Below are positions 1 to 12,124 of a stretch of DNA of 64,000 bases, in pieces. The translations under genes were made by a program, and so were the position numbers. The notes under the pieces were generated by a model, which was not told the DNA's origin, searched no databases, and saw nothing but the letters and a program-made list of their open reading frames with translations. Origin of the DNA: Petropleomorpha daqingensis (GTDB taxonomy: Bacteria; Actinomycetota; Actinomycetes; Mycobacteriales; Geodermatophilaceae); contig NZ_JACBZT010000001.1 in NCBI RefSeq assembly GCF_013408985.1, positions 4,667,197 to 4,731,196 of the forward strand, written 5' to 3'. Each line of letters opens with the position of its first letter. The stretch's first letter is position 1.

Positions 1-4510
<4,510 letters not shown>

Positions 4511-4697
4511 CCCGCGCCCCTCCCTGTCGCTGCCCCGCGACGTCGACGACGTGTGCCCCAGATCTTGCCGGGAACCACCTCTGCCTGGCGCGGCGGCCGT
4601 CCAACCCGCCGAGGTTGTGCACACCTGCCAATCAAATCGACACGGTTCAGCACACGAAATGCCGCGTTCACCCGGCCGTCTTGCCGATTGTTGGCAC

Positions 4698-6329
4698 ATG
4701 TCGGCACGGGTGTTCCCCGCACGGCGCGCTACGGCAGCGCACCGTCCTGCAGCGCAGTCCGCCGAGTGGTGGCGGACCGCGGTGGTCTACCAGGTCTACC
4801 TGCGCTCTTTCGCCGACGGCAACGGCGACGGGATCGGTGATCTGGCCGGCCTGCGCTCGCGGCTGCCGTACCTGTCGTGGCTCGGCGTCGACGCGCTGTG
4901 GATCAACCCGCACTACCCCTCCGGCGGCGCCGACGGCGGCTACGACGTCATCGACTACCGCGCCGTCGACCCCGACTACGGCGACGTCGGCGACCTCGAG
5001 GCGCTGGTGGACGACGCCCGCCGGCTGGGCCTGCGCGTCGTGCTCGACGTCGTCCCCAACCACTCCTCCGACCAGCACCCCTGGTTCCGGAAGGCGCTGG
5101 CCGACCCCGACTCCCCCGAGGCGGCCCGATACCACTTCGCGCCGCCGTCGGAGCAGCCGCCGAACAACTGGAAGTCGCTGTTCGGCGGCCCTGCCTGGTC
5201 GCGGACGCCGGACGGCCGCTGGTACCTGCACCTGTTCGCCCCGGAGCAGCCCGACCTCAACTGGCGCGACCCGGCCGTGGCCGCCGACTTCGAGAGGACG
5301 CTGCGGTTCTGGCTCGACCGGGGCGTGAGCGGCTTCCGCGTCGACGTGGCCTACGGCCTGTTCAAGGACCCCGAGCTGCGGGACAACCCGGGGCTGTACT
5401 CGCCCACCCTGTTCGGGCACGGTCCGGAGCAGGCGATGACCTGGAACCAGCCCGAGGTGCACGACGTCTGGCGCAGCTGGCGGGCGATCTGCGACGAGTA
5501 CCCCGGCACGATGCTGGTCGGCGAGGTCTGCCTGGCCGACCTCGAGCAGGTGGCGCTGTACTCGCGGCCCGACGAGCTGCACCAGTCCTTCGCCTTCCGG
5601 CTGCTGAAGTCCCCGTGGTCGGCCGACGCGTTCGAGGACGGCGTGCGCTCCGCGCTCGACGCCTTCTCGACCGTCGGGGCCTCCGTGCCGTGGGTGCTCG
5701 GCAACCACGACAAGGACCGCCTGGTCACCCGCTTCGGCGGCGGCGCCGTCGGCACCGCCCGGGCCCGCGCGGCCGCGCTGCTGCTGCTCTCGCTGCCGGG
5801 GTCGGCGTACCTGTATGCCGGCGACGAGCTGGGCCTGCCGCAGGTCCCGGTGCCCGACGAGGCCAAACGCGACCCGATCTTCTTCCGCAGCGGCGGCGCC
5901 CGCGCCGGCCGTGACGGCTGCCGCGTGCCGCTGCCGTGGAACACCGCGCCCGGGGTCGGCTTCTCCCCCGACGGCGCCGCCGCGCCGTGGCTGCCGCTGC
6001 CCGAGGGCTGGGACTCCCTCGCCGTGTCGCGGCAGTCCCGGGACGGCGCCTCGATGCTGACCCTCTACCGGCGCGCGCTCGCGCTGCGGGAGGCCTCCCC
6101 GGCGCTGGGCTCGGGCACGGCCGAGGTCTCCCGGGCCGGCGACGTCCTCACGATCCGCTGCACCGGGCCGGACGGCTCGGTCGTCCGCGTCGTGGTCAAC
6201 ATGGGCGCCGAGACGACGCTCGTGCGCACCCGCGGCACCGTGCTGCTGGCCTCGACGACCACGGTCAAGCGCTCGGCGCACAGCGTGGCGCTGCCCGCCG
6301 ACAGCGCCGTCTGGCTCTCGGAGGACTGA
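4698..6329 (+). CDS. GH13 alpha-glucosidase (oligo-1,6-glucosidase type)
   Basis: A cytosolic glycoside hydrolase of family 13, 543 residues with no signal peptide, expected to release glucose from short alpha-glucans or isomalto-oligosaccharides. It opens with WWRTAVVYQVYLRSFAD. The four GH13 regions are visible: DVVPNHSS, GFRVDVAYG (nucleophile Asp216), LVGEVC (acid/base Glu276) and LGNHDKDR (Asp338), followed by a C-terminal beta domain. The QPDLNWR motif is typical of the alpha-glucosidase/oligo-1,6-glucosidase branch. ATG 4698 was chosen because upstream codons overlap the divergent carboxylase leader; GTG 4710 is also possible. It stands alone, with no sugar transporter next to it. Trehalose synthase or sucrose hydrolase activity is less likely but not excluded. 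Confidence 0.88.
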   Translation: MSARVFPARRATAAHRPAAQSAEWWRTAVVYQVYLRSFADGNGDGIGDLAGLRSRLPYLSWLGVDALWINPHYPSGGADGGYDVIDYRAVDPDYGDVGDLEALVDDARRLGLRVVLDVVPNHSSDQHPWFRKALADPDSPEAARYHFAPPSEQPPNNWKSLFGGPAWSRTPDGRWYLHLFAPEQPDLNWRDPAVAADFERTLRFWLDRGVSGFRVDVAYGLFKDPELRDNPGLYSPTLFGHGPEQAMTWNQPEVHDVWRSWRAICDEYPGTMLVGEVCLADLEQVALYSRPDELHQSFAFRLLKSPWSADAFEDGVRSALDAFSTVGASVPWVLGNHDKDRLVTRFGGGAVGTARARAAALLLLSLPGSAYLYAGDELGLPQVPVPDEAKRDPIFFRSGGARAGRDGCRVPLPWNTAPGVGFSPDGAAAPWLPLPEGWDSLAVSRQSRDGASMLTLYRRALALREASPALGSGTAEVSRAGDVLTIRCTGPDGSVVRVVVNMGAETTLVRTRGTVLLASTTTVKRSAHSVALPADSAVWLSED

Positions 6330-6343
6330 CTCGCGCTTCTGGT

Positions 6344-6411
6344 CGAGTGAGCACCTGCGGTCGCCCGTGCCGGCGCGTCGGGGCGTGTCGGCGACCGCAA
6401 CTGCTCACTCG
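6344..6411. repeat. 22-bp inverted repeat with 24-nt loop between GH13 and ychJ-like genes
   Basis: Arms 6344-6365 and 6390-6411 are reverse complements at 20 of 22 positions, with a CC/GT mismatch in the middle. The hairpin begins 14 nt after the GH13 stop, so it could end that transcript. It lacks a U-tract and is longer than a usual terminator. The right arm lies just upstream of the next gene's start. It may belong to a dispersed palindromic family. Confidence 0.6.
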
Positions 6412-6426
6412 GGCACAGTGGACCGC

Positions 6427-6798
6427 GTGAGCCCGAAGCGCTGCCCCTGCGGGACCGGCCTGCCCTACGCCGACTGCTGCGGCCGGCTGCACGACGGGCT
6501 GGCGGCCGCGGCCACCGCCGAGCAGCTCATGCGCTCGCGCTACAGCGCCTTCGCCGTCGGCGACCCCGCGTACCTGCTCGAGACCTGGCACCCCCGCACC
6601 CGGCCGCGGACCCTGGAGCTCGATCCGGACGTGCGCTGGACCGGGCTGGAGATCGTGGCGACCTCCGGCGGCTCCATGCTCGACGACGAGGGCACGGTGG
6701 AGTTCCGTGCCCACCGGGTGGACGGCGTCCAGGCCGAGCGCAGCCGGTTCGTGCGCGAGGGCGGCCGGTGGCTCTACCTCGATGGGGTGCTCGCCTGA
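6427..6798 (+). CDS. YchJ-like SEC-C motif protein (UPF0225)
   Basis: A small protein of 123 residues from GTG 6427. The N-terminus has the Cys-rich zinc-binding signature CPCGTGLPYADCCG, as in SEC-C motifs, followed by the diagnostic MRSRYSAFAVGD of the YchJ/UPF0225 family and an NTF2-like fold (TWHPRTRP, then VEFRAHR). The family is widespread with no firmly established reaction. The start was placed immediately before the Cys motif, as in relatives; GTG 6418 would add three residues. It follows the large inverted repeat and is probably transcribed by itself. Confidence 0.85.
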   Translation: MSPKRCPCGTGLPYADCCGRLHDGLAAAATAEQLMRSRYSAFAVGDPAYLLETWHPRTRPRTLELDPDVRWTGLEIVATSGGSMLDDEGTVEFRAHRVDGVQAERSRFVREGGRWLYLDGVLA

Positions 6799-6976
6799 GT
6801 CCGATGTGCCGGTCTGCCACGTACAGTGGCTCGCGATCGCTGCTGTGCCACTGCATTCGTTCTCGGACGTGGCAGTCGTCTCTGCCTGACGTTCCTCTCG
6901 GTTTCGCCGGTCGGTGCGGCGATCCCGGCCCGGCGATCCGCCGGCCGGCACACCTCCAGCACGGAACGAGAACGAC
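6799..6976 (+). promoter_or_regulatory. Long leader region of the cold-shock gene
   Basis: This 178-bp interval between the YchJ stop and the csp ATG has no coding potential that I trust. Cold-shock mRNAs often carry long structured leaders, and the inverted GTACAGTGGC/GCCACTG-like stretches near 6818-6850 could fold. I see no clean -35/-10 pair, so its function is inferred from position only. Confidence 0.3.
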
Positions 6977-7180
6977 ATGACCCAGGGCACTGTGAAGTGG
7001 TTCAACGCCGAGAAGGGCTTCGGCTTCATCGAGCAGGACGGCGGCGGCCCCGACGTCTTCTGCCACTTCTCCGCGATCAGCGGCACCGGCTACCGCTCGC
7101 TGGACGAGGCGCAGCGCGTCGAGTTCGACATCACGCAGGGCCAGAAGGGCCCGCAGGCGGAGAACGTCCGCGCGATCTGA
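6977..7180 (+). CDS. cspA: Cold-shock protein, CspA family
   Basis: A 67-residue single-domain OB-fold protein that binds single-stranded RNA/DNA and acts as an RNA chaperone. It begins [18 protein letters not shown], containing RNP1 (KGFGFI). RNP2 reads DVFCHFSAI, with Cys in place of the usual Val. Length and ending ([11 protein letters not shown]) match the family. A 178-bp leader precedes the ATG, as is common for csp genes. It is monocistronic and convergent with the MFS gene, the two stops being only 3 bp apart. Confidence 0.96.
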   Translation: MTQGTVKWFNAEKGFGFIEQDGGGPDVFCHFSAISGTGYRSLDEAQRVEFDITQGQKGPQAENVRAI

Positions 7181-7183
7181 CGC

Positions 7184-8218
7184 TCACGGTTCCCGCCGGG
7201 CGAGCAGCAGCACCGCGAGCCCGGCGGGCACCAGCGGCAGGGCGGCCAGCAGCAGCGCCGGGTCCGCCAGGCCGAACAACCACGCCCCCGCCACCGGCGC
7301 GAGCAGCCCGGCGGCGCCCCAGCCGGTGAAGACCCGGCCGTACGCCGCCGGGAACGCCGCGGCCCCGACGCGGTCCGCGGTCAGCGCCGGCACCAGCGCG
7401 GAGACCGCGCCGTACGCCAGCCCGCTGCCCAGGAAGCCGGCCAGGACCACCGCGGCCGGGCCGAGCAGGCAGCCGATCGCAACCGCCCCGATCGCCAGCG
7501 CCGTTCCCAGAGCGGCCAGCCTGCCGACCCGGTCGGACCACCAGCCCGCGACGAGCCGCCCGACCAGGTTGCCGGCGCCGAGCGCCGCGACGGCCAGTGC
7601 CGCAGCCTGCGTTCCCCGGTCCGCCGCCAGCGGCGCGGCCTGCGCGAACAGCGCCAGCCCGGGCGCGCAGCCACCGGCGAAGACCAGCCACAGCAGCACG
7701 ACCGGCCGGCGCGGGGCCGGCGTCGTCCGGGGACGGCCGGTCCCGGCCGGTTCGCCGGGCGCCAGCACGGCGGCCAGCGCGAGCAGCGCCGTCACGGGGA
7801 GCGCGAGGACGGCGAGGCAGGTCCGCCACCCGGCCACCGAGATCGCGGCGGGCGCCACGAGCCCCAGCAGCACCGGGCCGGCCGCGTAGGCGGCGACCAC
7901 GATCCCGGTCGCCGTGCCGCGGCGGTGCGCGACCCGGGCGGGCAGTCCCACCGCGACCCCGTAGCCGAGCCCGTTCGCCGCCCCGAACAGCCCGGCGAAG
8001 CCCACCCACAGCACCGCCGGCGACGCAGCCGACGCGGCGAGCAGCAGCCCCGCCGCCGCGAGCGCGGCCGCGGCGACGAGCAGGCGGCGCGGCCCGGCGC
8101 GGCGCTGCAGCGGGCCCAGCCCGAGCAGCACCGCGCTGAACACCACGATCGCCGTCGCGAACACCCCCGCGGCCCCGCCCGCGGACAGCCCGACGTCGGC
8201 GGCCGCGTCCTGCGCCAC
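7184..8218 (-). CDS. MFS transporter, N-terminus uncertain
   Basis: A hydrophobic protein with about 11 recognisable membrane segments, resembling the OFA/CynX-like branch of the major facilitator superfamily. The substrate is unknown. The GTG start at 8218 gives 344 residues, but the same frame stays open upstream to about 8290 and encodes a convincing first membrane helix (LVAAGAAANLAVGTLFAWSL) without any ATG, GTG or TTG. Either translation starts at a CTG (for example at 8284), or the first helix has been lost or frameshifted. The gene directly follows the monooxygenase on the minus strand, so the two are probably co-transcribed and coupled. Confidence 0.75.
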   Translation of the reverse strand: MAQDAAADVGLSAGGAAGVFATAIVVFSAVLLGLGPLQRRAGPRRLLVAAAALAAAGLLLAASAASPAVLWVGFAGLFGAANGLGYGVAVGLPARVAHRRGTATGIVVAAYAAGPVLLGLVAPAAISVAGWRTCLAVLALPVTALLALAAVLAPGEPAGTGRPRTTPAPRRPVVLLWLVFAGGCAPGLALFAQAAPLAADRGTQAAALAVAALGAGNLVGRLVAGWWSDRVGRLAALGTALAIGAVAIGCLLGPAAVVLAGFLGSGLAYGAVSALVPALTADRVGAAAFPAAYGRVFTGWGAAGLLAPVAGAWLFGLADPALLLAALPLVPAGLAVLLLARREP

Positions 8219-8291
8219 CAGGCTCCAGGCGAACAGCGTCCCGACCGCCAGGTTGGCCGCGGCGCCGGCGGCGACCAGCCGGGCCGGCGGC

Positions 8292-10115
8292 TCAGGAGAG
8301 GTGGTGCACCTCCTGCAGTCCGTGCACCGGCGTCGGGATCCCCTCGTAGCGGGCCTTGAGCTGCAGCGCGAGGTAGAGCGAGTAGTGCCGCGACTGGTGC
8401 AGGTTGCCGCCGTGGAACCACAGCGCCTCCTGCTGGGTGGGCTTCCACATGTTGCGCTGCTCGCCCTCCCACGGCCCGGGGTCCTTCGTCGTCCCCGAGC
8501 CCAGGCCCCACACCTTGCCGACCTTGTCCGCGACGTCCTGGCCGATGAGGTCGGCGGCCCAGCCGTTCATCGACCCGTAGCCGGTGGCGTAGACGACGAG
8601 GTCCGCCGGCAGCTCGGTGCCGTCGTCCAGGACGACGGCGTCCTCGGTGAGCCGGACCACCTGCCCGTGCGCCAGCTTCACCTCACCGTCGGCCACCAGG
8701 TCGGCGGCCCCGACGTCGATGTAGTAGCCGGAGCCGCGCCGCAGGTACTTCATGAACAGGCCCGAGCCGTCGTCGCCCCAGTCGTGCCGGAACCCGGAGG
8801 CCTCCAGCCGCTCGTAGAAGTCGGCGTCGCGCTCGGCCATCTGCTGGTACAGCGGGATCTGGAACTCGTGCATGATCCGGTACGGCAGCGAGGCGAAGAT
8901 CATGTCCGCCTTCTCCGTCGTCACGCCGGCCGCCACCGCCTCCTCGCTGTAGAGCGCGCCGAGGCCGATGTCCATGAGCGTGGCGCTGCGGACGATGTGC
9001 GTCGACGAGCGCTGGACCATCGTGACGTCGGCGCCGTGCTCCCACAGCGCGCCGCAGATGTCGAAGGCCGAGTTGTTGCTGCCGATGACCACGCACCGCT
9101 TGCCCGCGTAGGCGTCCGGGCCCGGGTGCGCCGAGGAGTGGTGCTGGTCGCCGCGGAAGACGTCCTGGCCGGGCAGGTCCGGGATGTTCGGCTTGCCCGA
9201 CATGCCGGTGGCCAGAACGAGCTGCTGGGGCCGCAGGGTCAGCGGGTCGCCGTCCCGCTCGAGCTCGACCGTCCACTCCCCCCGCTCGGGCGAGTACTCG
9301 GCCGAGGTGACCGTCGTGCCGGTCCAGTACGGGACCTCCATGGCCTCGACGTAGGACTCGAGCCAGTCGCCGATCTTGTCCTTCGGGGAGAACACCGGCC
9401 AGGTGTCGGGGAACTTCAGGTAGGGCAGGTGGTCGTACCAGACCGGGTCGTGCAGGCACAGCGACTTGTACCGGCCGCGCCACTGGTCGCCCGGTCGCGC
9501 GTGCTTGTCGACGACGAGGCTCGGGACGCCGAGCTGCCGCAGCCGCGCGCCGATCGCGATGCCGCCCTGGCCGCCGCCGACCACCAGCACGTACGGCTGG
9601 ACCGTGGTGCCGAGCTCGGCCTGCTCCTTCTCCCGGCGCTCCAGCCAGGTCAGCCGCTCCTTGTTCACGCCGTGCTCGGCGCCCATCGGCCGGCGCGGGC
9701 CCTTCGGCTCCTCGAAGCCCTTGAGCTCGTAGAGGGTGGTGAGCAACGTCCAGGCCTTCGGGACGCCGTCCTCCTCCACCAGCCGGACCAGCCCGCGACC
9801 GCGCCCGACCGCCGTCTCGAAGGTGAACCAGGCGGTGGTGACGCCGTCGGCCTCGTCCGGCGGCTCCTCGACGGCGAACCCGCTCGGGTCGGTGGACTCC
9901 AGCGTCGCGGTCAGCAGGTCGGTGACGCCGTCCGGGTTCTCGACGGTCGTGAGGTTCCAGGAGAAGGCGACCAGGTCGCGCCAGAAGCTGGTGGCGGCGA
10001 ACATGCCGGCGGCGCGGGCGACGTCCCGCTCCCGCAGCGCCTGCTCGAAGCCGGACAGCCAGCTCTCCGCCCGCTGCTGCGGGGACAGCGGGGGCGAGTC
10101 GAGGGTCTGCGTCAT
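8292..10115 (-). CDS. Flavin-containing monooxygenase with N-terminal NTF2/SnoaL-like domain
   Basis: A 607-residue NAD(P)H/FAD monooxygenase. Residues about 15-135 look like an NTF2/SnoaL domain. The rest is FMO/Baeyer-Villiger-like, with FAD motif VVGGGQGG near residue 180, NADPH motif VIGSNNSA near 350, and the late DLVVYATGYGSM motif. ATG 10115 (MTQTLDSPPLS) was chosen over the longer frame since relatives begin near here. The substrate is unknown; relatives oxidise ketones, amines or sulfides. It is followed by the MFS gene and preceded by an LLM flavoenzyme on the same strand, a plausible oxidative catabolic unit. Confidence 0.87.
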   Translation of the reverse strand: MTQTLDSPPLSPQQRAESWLSGFEQALRERDVARAAGMFAATSFWRDLVAFSWNLTTVENPDGVTDLLTATLESTDPSGFAVEEPPDEADGVTTAWFTFETAVGRGRGLVRLVEEDGVPKAWTLLTTLYELKGFEEPKGPRRPMGAEHGVNKERLTWLERREKEQAELGTTVQPYVLVVGGGQGGIAIGARLRQLGVPSLVVDKHARPGDQWRGRYKSLCLHDPVWYDHLPYLKFPDTWPVFSPKDKIGDWLESYVEAMEVPYWTGTTVTSAEYSPERGEWTVELERDGDPLTLRPQQLVLATGMSGKPNIPDLPGQDVFRGDQHHSSAHPGPDAYAGKRCVVIGSNNSAFDICGALWEHGADVTMVQRSSTHIVRSATLMDIGLGALYSEEAVAAGVTTEKADMIFASLPYRIMHEFQIPLYQQMAERDADFYERLEASGFRHDWGDDGSGLFMKYLRRGSGYYIDVGAADLVADGEVKLAHGQVVRLTEDAVVLDDGTELPADLVVYATGYGSMNGWAADLIGQDVADKVGKVWGLGSGTTKDPGPWEGEQRNMWKPTQQEALWFHGGNLHQSRHYSLYLALQLKARYEGIPTPVHGLQEVHHLS

Positions 10116-10140
10116 GGCGGTGTCCTCCCCGGGTGCGCGA

Positions 10141-10160
10141 GCTGTGCCTTGCAGCACAGC
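10141..10160. promoter_or_regulatory. 7-bp inverted repeat upstream of the FMO gene (possible operator)
   Basis: GCTGTGC (10141-10147) and GCACAGC (10154-10160) are perfect inverted arms around a 6-nt spacer, 26 bp upstream of the monooxygenase ATG. Flanking GTGCG/CGCAC extends the symmetry loosely. Position and symmetry suit a repressor site, but the regulator is not identifiable. Confidence 0.4.
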
Positions 10161-10192
10161 GCACCGGAGGCGCCGAGGGAAGAGACGGCGCG

Positions 10193-11236
10193 CTAGACCT
10201 CCGCGGCCACCCGGGGAGCGACCTCGGTGCCCAGCAGTTCGATGCCGCGCAGCAGGTCGGCGTGAGCCAGCCGCGGGTTGGTCATCTGCAGCGAGACGCG
10301 GTGCACCCCCCCGAGCTGGGCGGAGATGCGCACGAGCTTCTCGGCGACCGTCTCGGGGTCGCCCATGAAGAAGGCGCCGTCCGGGCCGCTGGTCGCGTCG
10401 AACTGCGCCCGGCTGGGCGGGGCGAAGCCGCGCTCGCGGGAGACCTTGGCGAACATCTCGTGCCAGCCCGGGTAGACCGTGTCGGCCGCGGCCTGCGTGC
10501 TCTCCGCGACGAAGCCGAACACGTGCAGGCCGACCTTCAGCGCCTGCGGGTCGTGCCCGGCGTGCGCGCCGGCGCGGCGGTAGAGGTCGATGAGCGGCCC
10601 GAACTGCCGCGGCTCGCCGCCGATGATCGCCACCATGAGCGGCAGGCCCAGGAGGCCCGCCCGCGCGAACGACTCCGGCGTGCCGCCGACCCCGACCCAG
10701 ATCGGCAGCGGGTCCTGCAGTGCCCGCGGGTACACGCCCTGGCCGGTCAGCGCGGGCCGGTGCCGGCCCGACCAGGTGACGTGCTCGGACTCCCGGATGC
10801 GCAGCAGCAGGTCGAGCTTCTCCTCGAACAACTCGTCGTAGTCGGCCAGGCTCAGCCCGAACAGCGGGAACGCCTCGGTGAACGAGCCGCGGCCGACCAC
10901 CAGGTCGATCCGGCCGCCGGAGATCAGGTCGAGCGTCGCGAACTGCTGGTAGACCCGGACCGGGTCGGCGGCGCTGAGCACGGACACCGCGCTGTTCAGC
11001 CGGATCCGGGAGGTGCGGGCGGCGGCCGCGCCGAGGATCACCGGCGGAGCGGAGTCGTAGTACTCGCTGCGGTGGTGCTCACCGATGCCGAAGGAGTACA
11101 GCCCGGCCTCGTCGGCCAGCGCGATCTCCTCGAGCAGGTGCGCCATCCGTTCCTCGGGGCCGATCCGCCGACCGGTGGTGGGATCGGTGACCGCCGCGAC
11201 GAAGCTGTCCACGCCCAGGTGCACGGGCCGAGTCAA
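10193..11236 (-). CDS. LLM-class flavin-dependent oxidoreductase (luciferase-like)
   Basis: A 347-residue TIM-barrel luciferase-like monooxygenase that would use FMNH2 or F420. It shows GIGEHHRSEYYDSAPP, the typical substrate/flavin-pocket motif of LLM proteins, then LDLISGGRIDLVVGRGS and WVGVGGTPES. The start is TTG 11236, overlapping the stop of the hydrolase remnant upstream (TTGA); GTG 11224 is an alternative. Its stop is TAG. It sits 77 bp upstream of the FMO gene on the same strand. The substrate is unknown. Confidence 0.85.
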   Translation of the reverse strand: MTRPVHLGVDSFVAAVTDPTTGRRIGPEERMAHLLEEIALADEAGLYSFGIGEHHRSEYYDSAPPVILGAAAARTSRIRLNSAVSVLSAADPVRVYQQFATLDLISGGRIDLVVGRGSFTEAFPLFGLSLADYDELFEEKLDLLLRIRESEHVTWSGRHRPALTGQGVYPRALQDPLPIWVGVGGTPESFARAGLLGLPLMVAIIGGEPRQFGPLIDLYRRAGAHAGHDPQALKVGLHVFGFVAESTQAAADTVYPGWHEMFAKVSRERGFAPPSRAQFDATSGPDGAFFMGDPETVAEKLVRISAQLGGVHRVSLQMTNPRLAHADLLRGIELLGTEVAPRVAAEV

Positions 11237-11331
11237 CCAGCCGAGGGGGCGAGCACCTCCGAGAGGTGGCGGACGACGACCGCCGCGCCCCGGCGGGTCA
11301 TGATGCGGGCCGCCCGGTCGATGACGCCCTC
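11233..11331 (-). pseudogene. C-terminal remnant of an alpha/beta hydrolase
   Basis: Reading the minus strand from 11331 gives EGVIDRAARIMTRRGAAVVV then RHLSEVLAPSAG and a stop. This closely matches the last 23 residues of the intact hydrolase at 14365-15192 (EGVDHAASIMTRRGAAVVAE then HLRTL). No hydrolase core lies upstream: the DNA passes into non-homologous sequence and then the TetR gene. It is best read as the tail of a deleted or recombined paralogue. The stop overlaps the TTG start of the LLM gene. An alternative is a short leader peptide of about 24 codons from the internal ATG. Confidence 0.65.
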
Positions 11332-11455
11332 AGGCGAATCTCGACCGCGGCGGGAACGTCCGCCGGGCCGAACAGCGTGCGCTGACTGTCAGGTCGAGGG
11401 GCACGAACTGGCACTCTGCGCACACTCTTGCCCCGCGGACTGCCCAACGGCAGTA

Positions 11456-12064
11456 CTAGCTCGCGGGGGCGCGCAGGAGGGCGCTGCCGGGGACGACGAG
11501 CCGCCGGACGTGCTCGTCCACCTGCGCGGCGCCCGGGGCCGGCTCGCCGAAGTCGAGCGCCCCGATCGCGTAGAAGTCGGTGGTGGCGGTGACGCACTGC
11601 CAGCGCCAGGTCAGCTCCCGCTCGTCGAGGTGGGGCAGCAGCGGGGCGACCGCAGCGCAGTAGCGCAGCGCGAGCTCGCGGGTCGCCGCGGCCCCGTTGG
11701 CCGCCCACCGCTCGGGCGGCGCCTCGAAGATGCGGGCGAACACCCGGGCCGCGTAGCGCCCGCGCCCGGCACAGCGCAGCTCCACGATCGGCCGCACCCA
11801 CCCGTCGACCAGACCGTCGACGTCGGGCGCTCGGGACAGCGTCGCCAGCGACGTCTCGCGCTCGGCCAGGACGCCGTCCACCACGCGGCGCTCGACGGCT
11901 GCGACCAGCGCGTCCTTGCCGCCGAAGTAGTACCCGACGGCGGCGGCGTTGCCGACGCCGGCCAGCCGCAGCACGTCGCGCACCGAGGTGCCGGCCGGCC
12001 CGTACCGGGCCAGCAGCTCCTCGGCCGCGTCCAGCAGCCGCGCGGGGGTTGCGCCGGGCGTCAT
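11456..12064 (-). CDS. TetR-family transcriptional regulator
   Basis: A 202-residue repressor-type protein. The N-terminal helix-turn-helix (about residues 10-55: LLDAAEELLARYGPAGTSVR, then VGNAAAVGYYFGGKDAL) is followed by a ligand-binding domain. Start ATG 12064, stop TAG. It is divergent from the DHA2-type exporter, with 60 bp between the starts that contain two tandem palindromes, so it very probably represses that exporter and itself, with an exported compound as inducer. The ligand cannot be inferred. Confidence 0.9.
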   Translation of the reverse strand: MTPGATPARLLDAAEELLARYGPAGTSVRDVLRLAGVGNAAAVGYYFGGKDALVAAVERRVVDGVLAERETSLATLSRAPDVDGLVDGWVRPIVELRCAGRGRYAARVFARIFEAPPERWAANGAAATRELALRYCAAVAPLLPHLDERELTWRWQCVTATTDFYAIGALDFGEPAPGAAQVDEHVRRLVVPGSALLRAPAS

Positions 12065-12090
12065 GCCACCTCCATGCTGGCTCTCGCCTA

Positions 12091-12115
12091 ATACGGACGT
12101 ATGAGACGACCGTCT
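12091..12115. promoter_or_regulatory. Double palindromic operator between tetR and MFS exporter
   Basis: Two inverted repeats lie 1 bp apart: ATACG-GA-CGTAT (12091-12102) and AGACG-AC-CGTCT (12104-12115). Both have 5-bp arms with a 2-bp spacer and a shared NNACGNNCGTNN core, so their centres are 13 bp apart. This is what two TetR dimers would occupy. The site lies 10-34 bp before the exporter ATG and 27-51 bp before the tetR ATG. Confidence 0.65.
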
Positions 12116-12124
12116 GGAGTCAGC

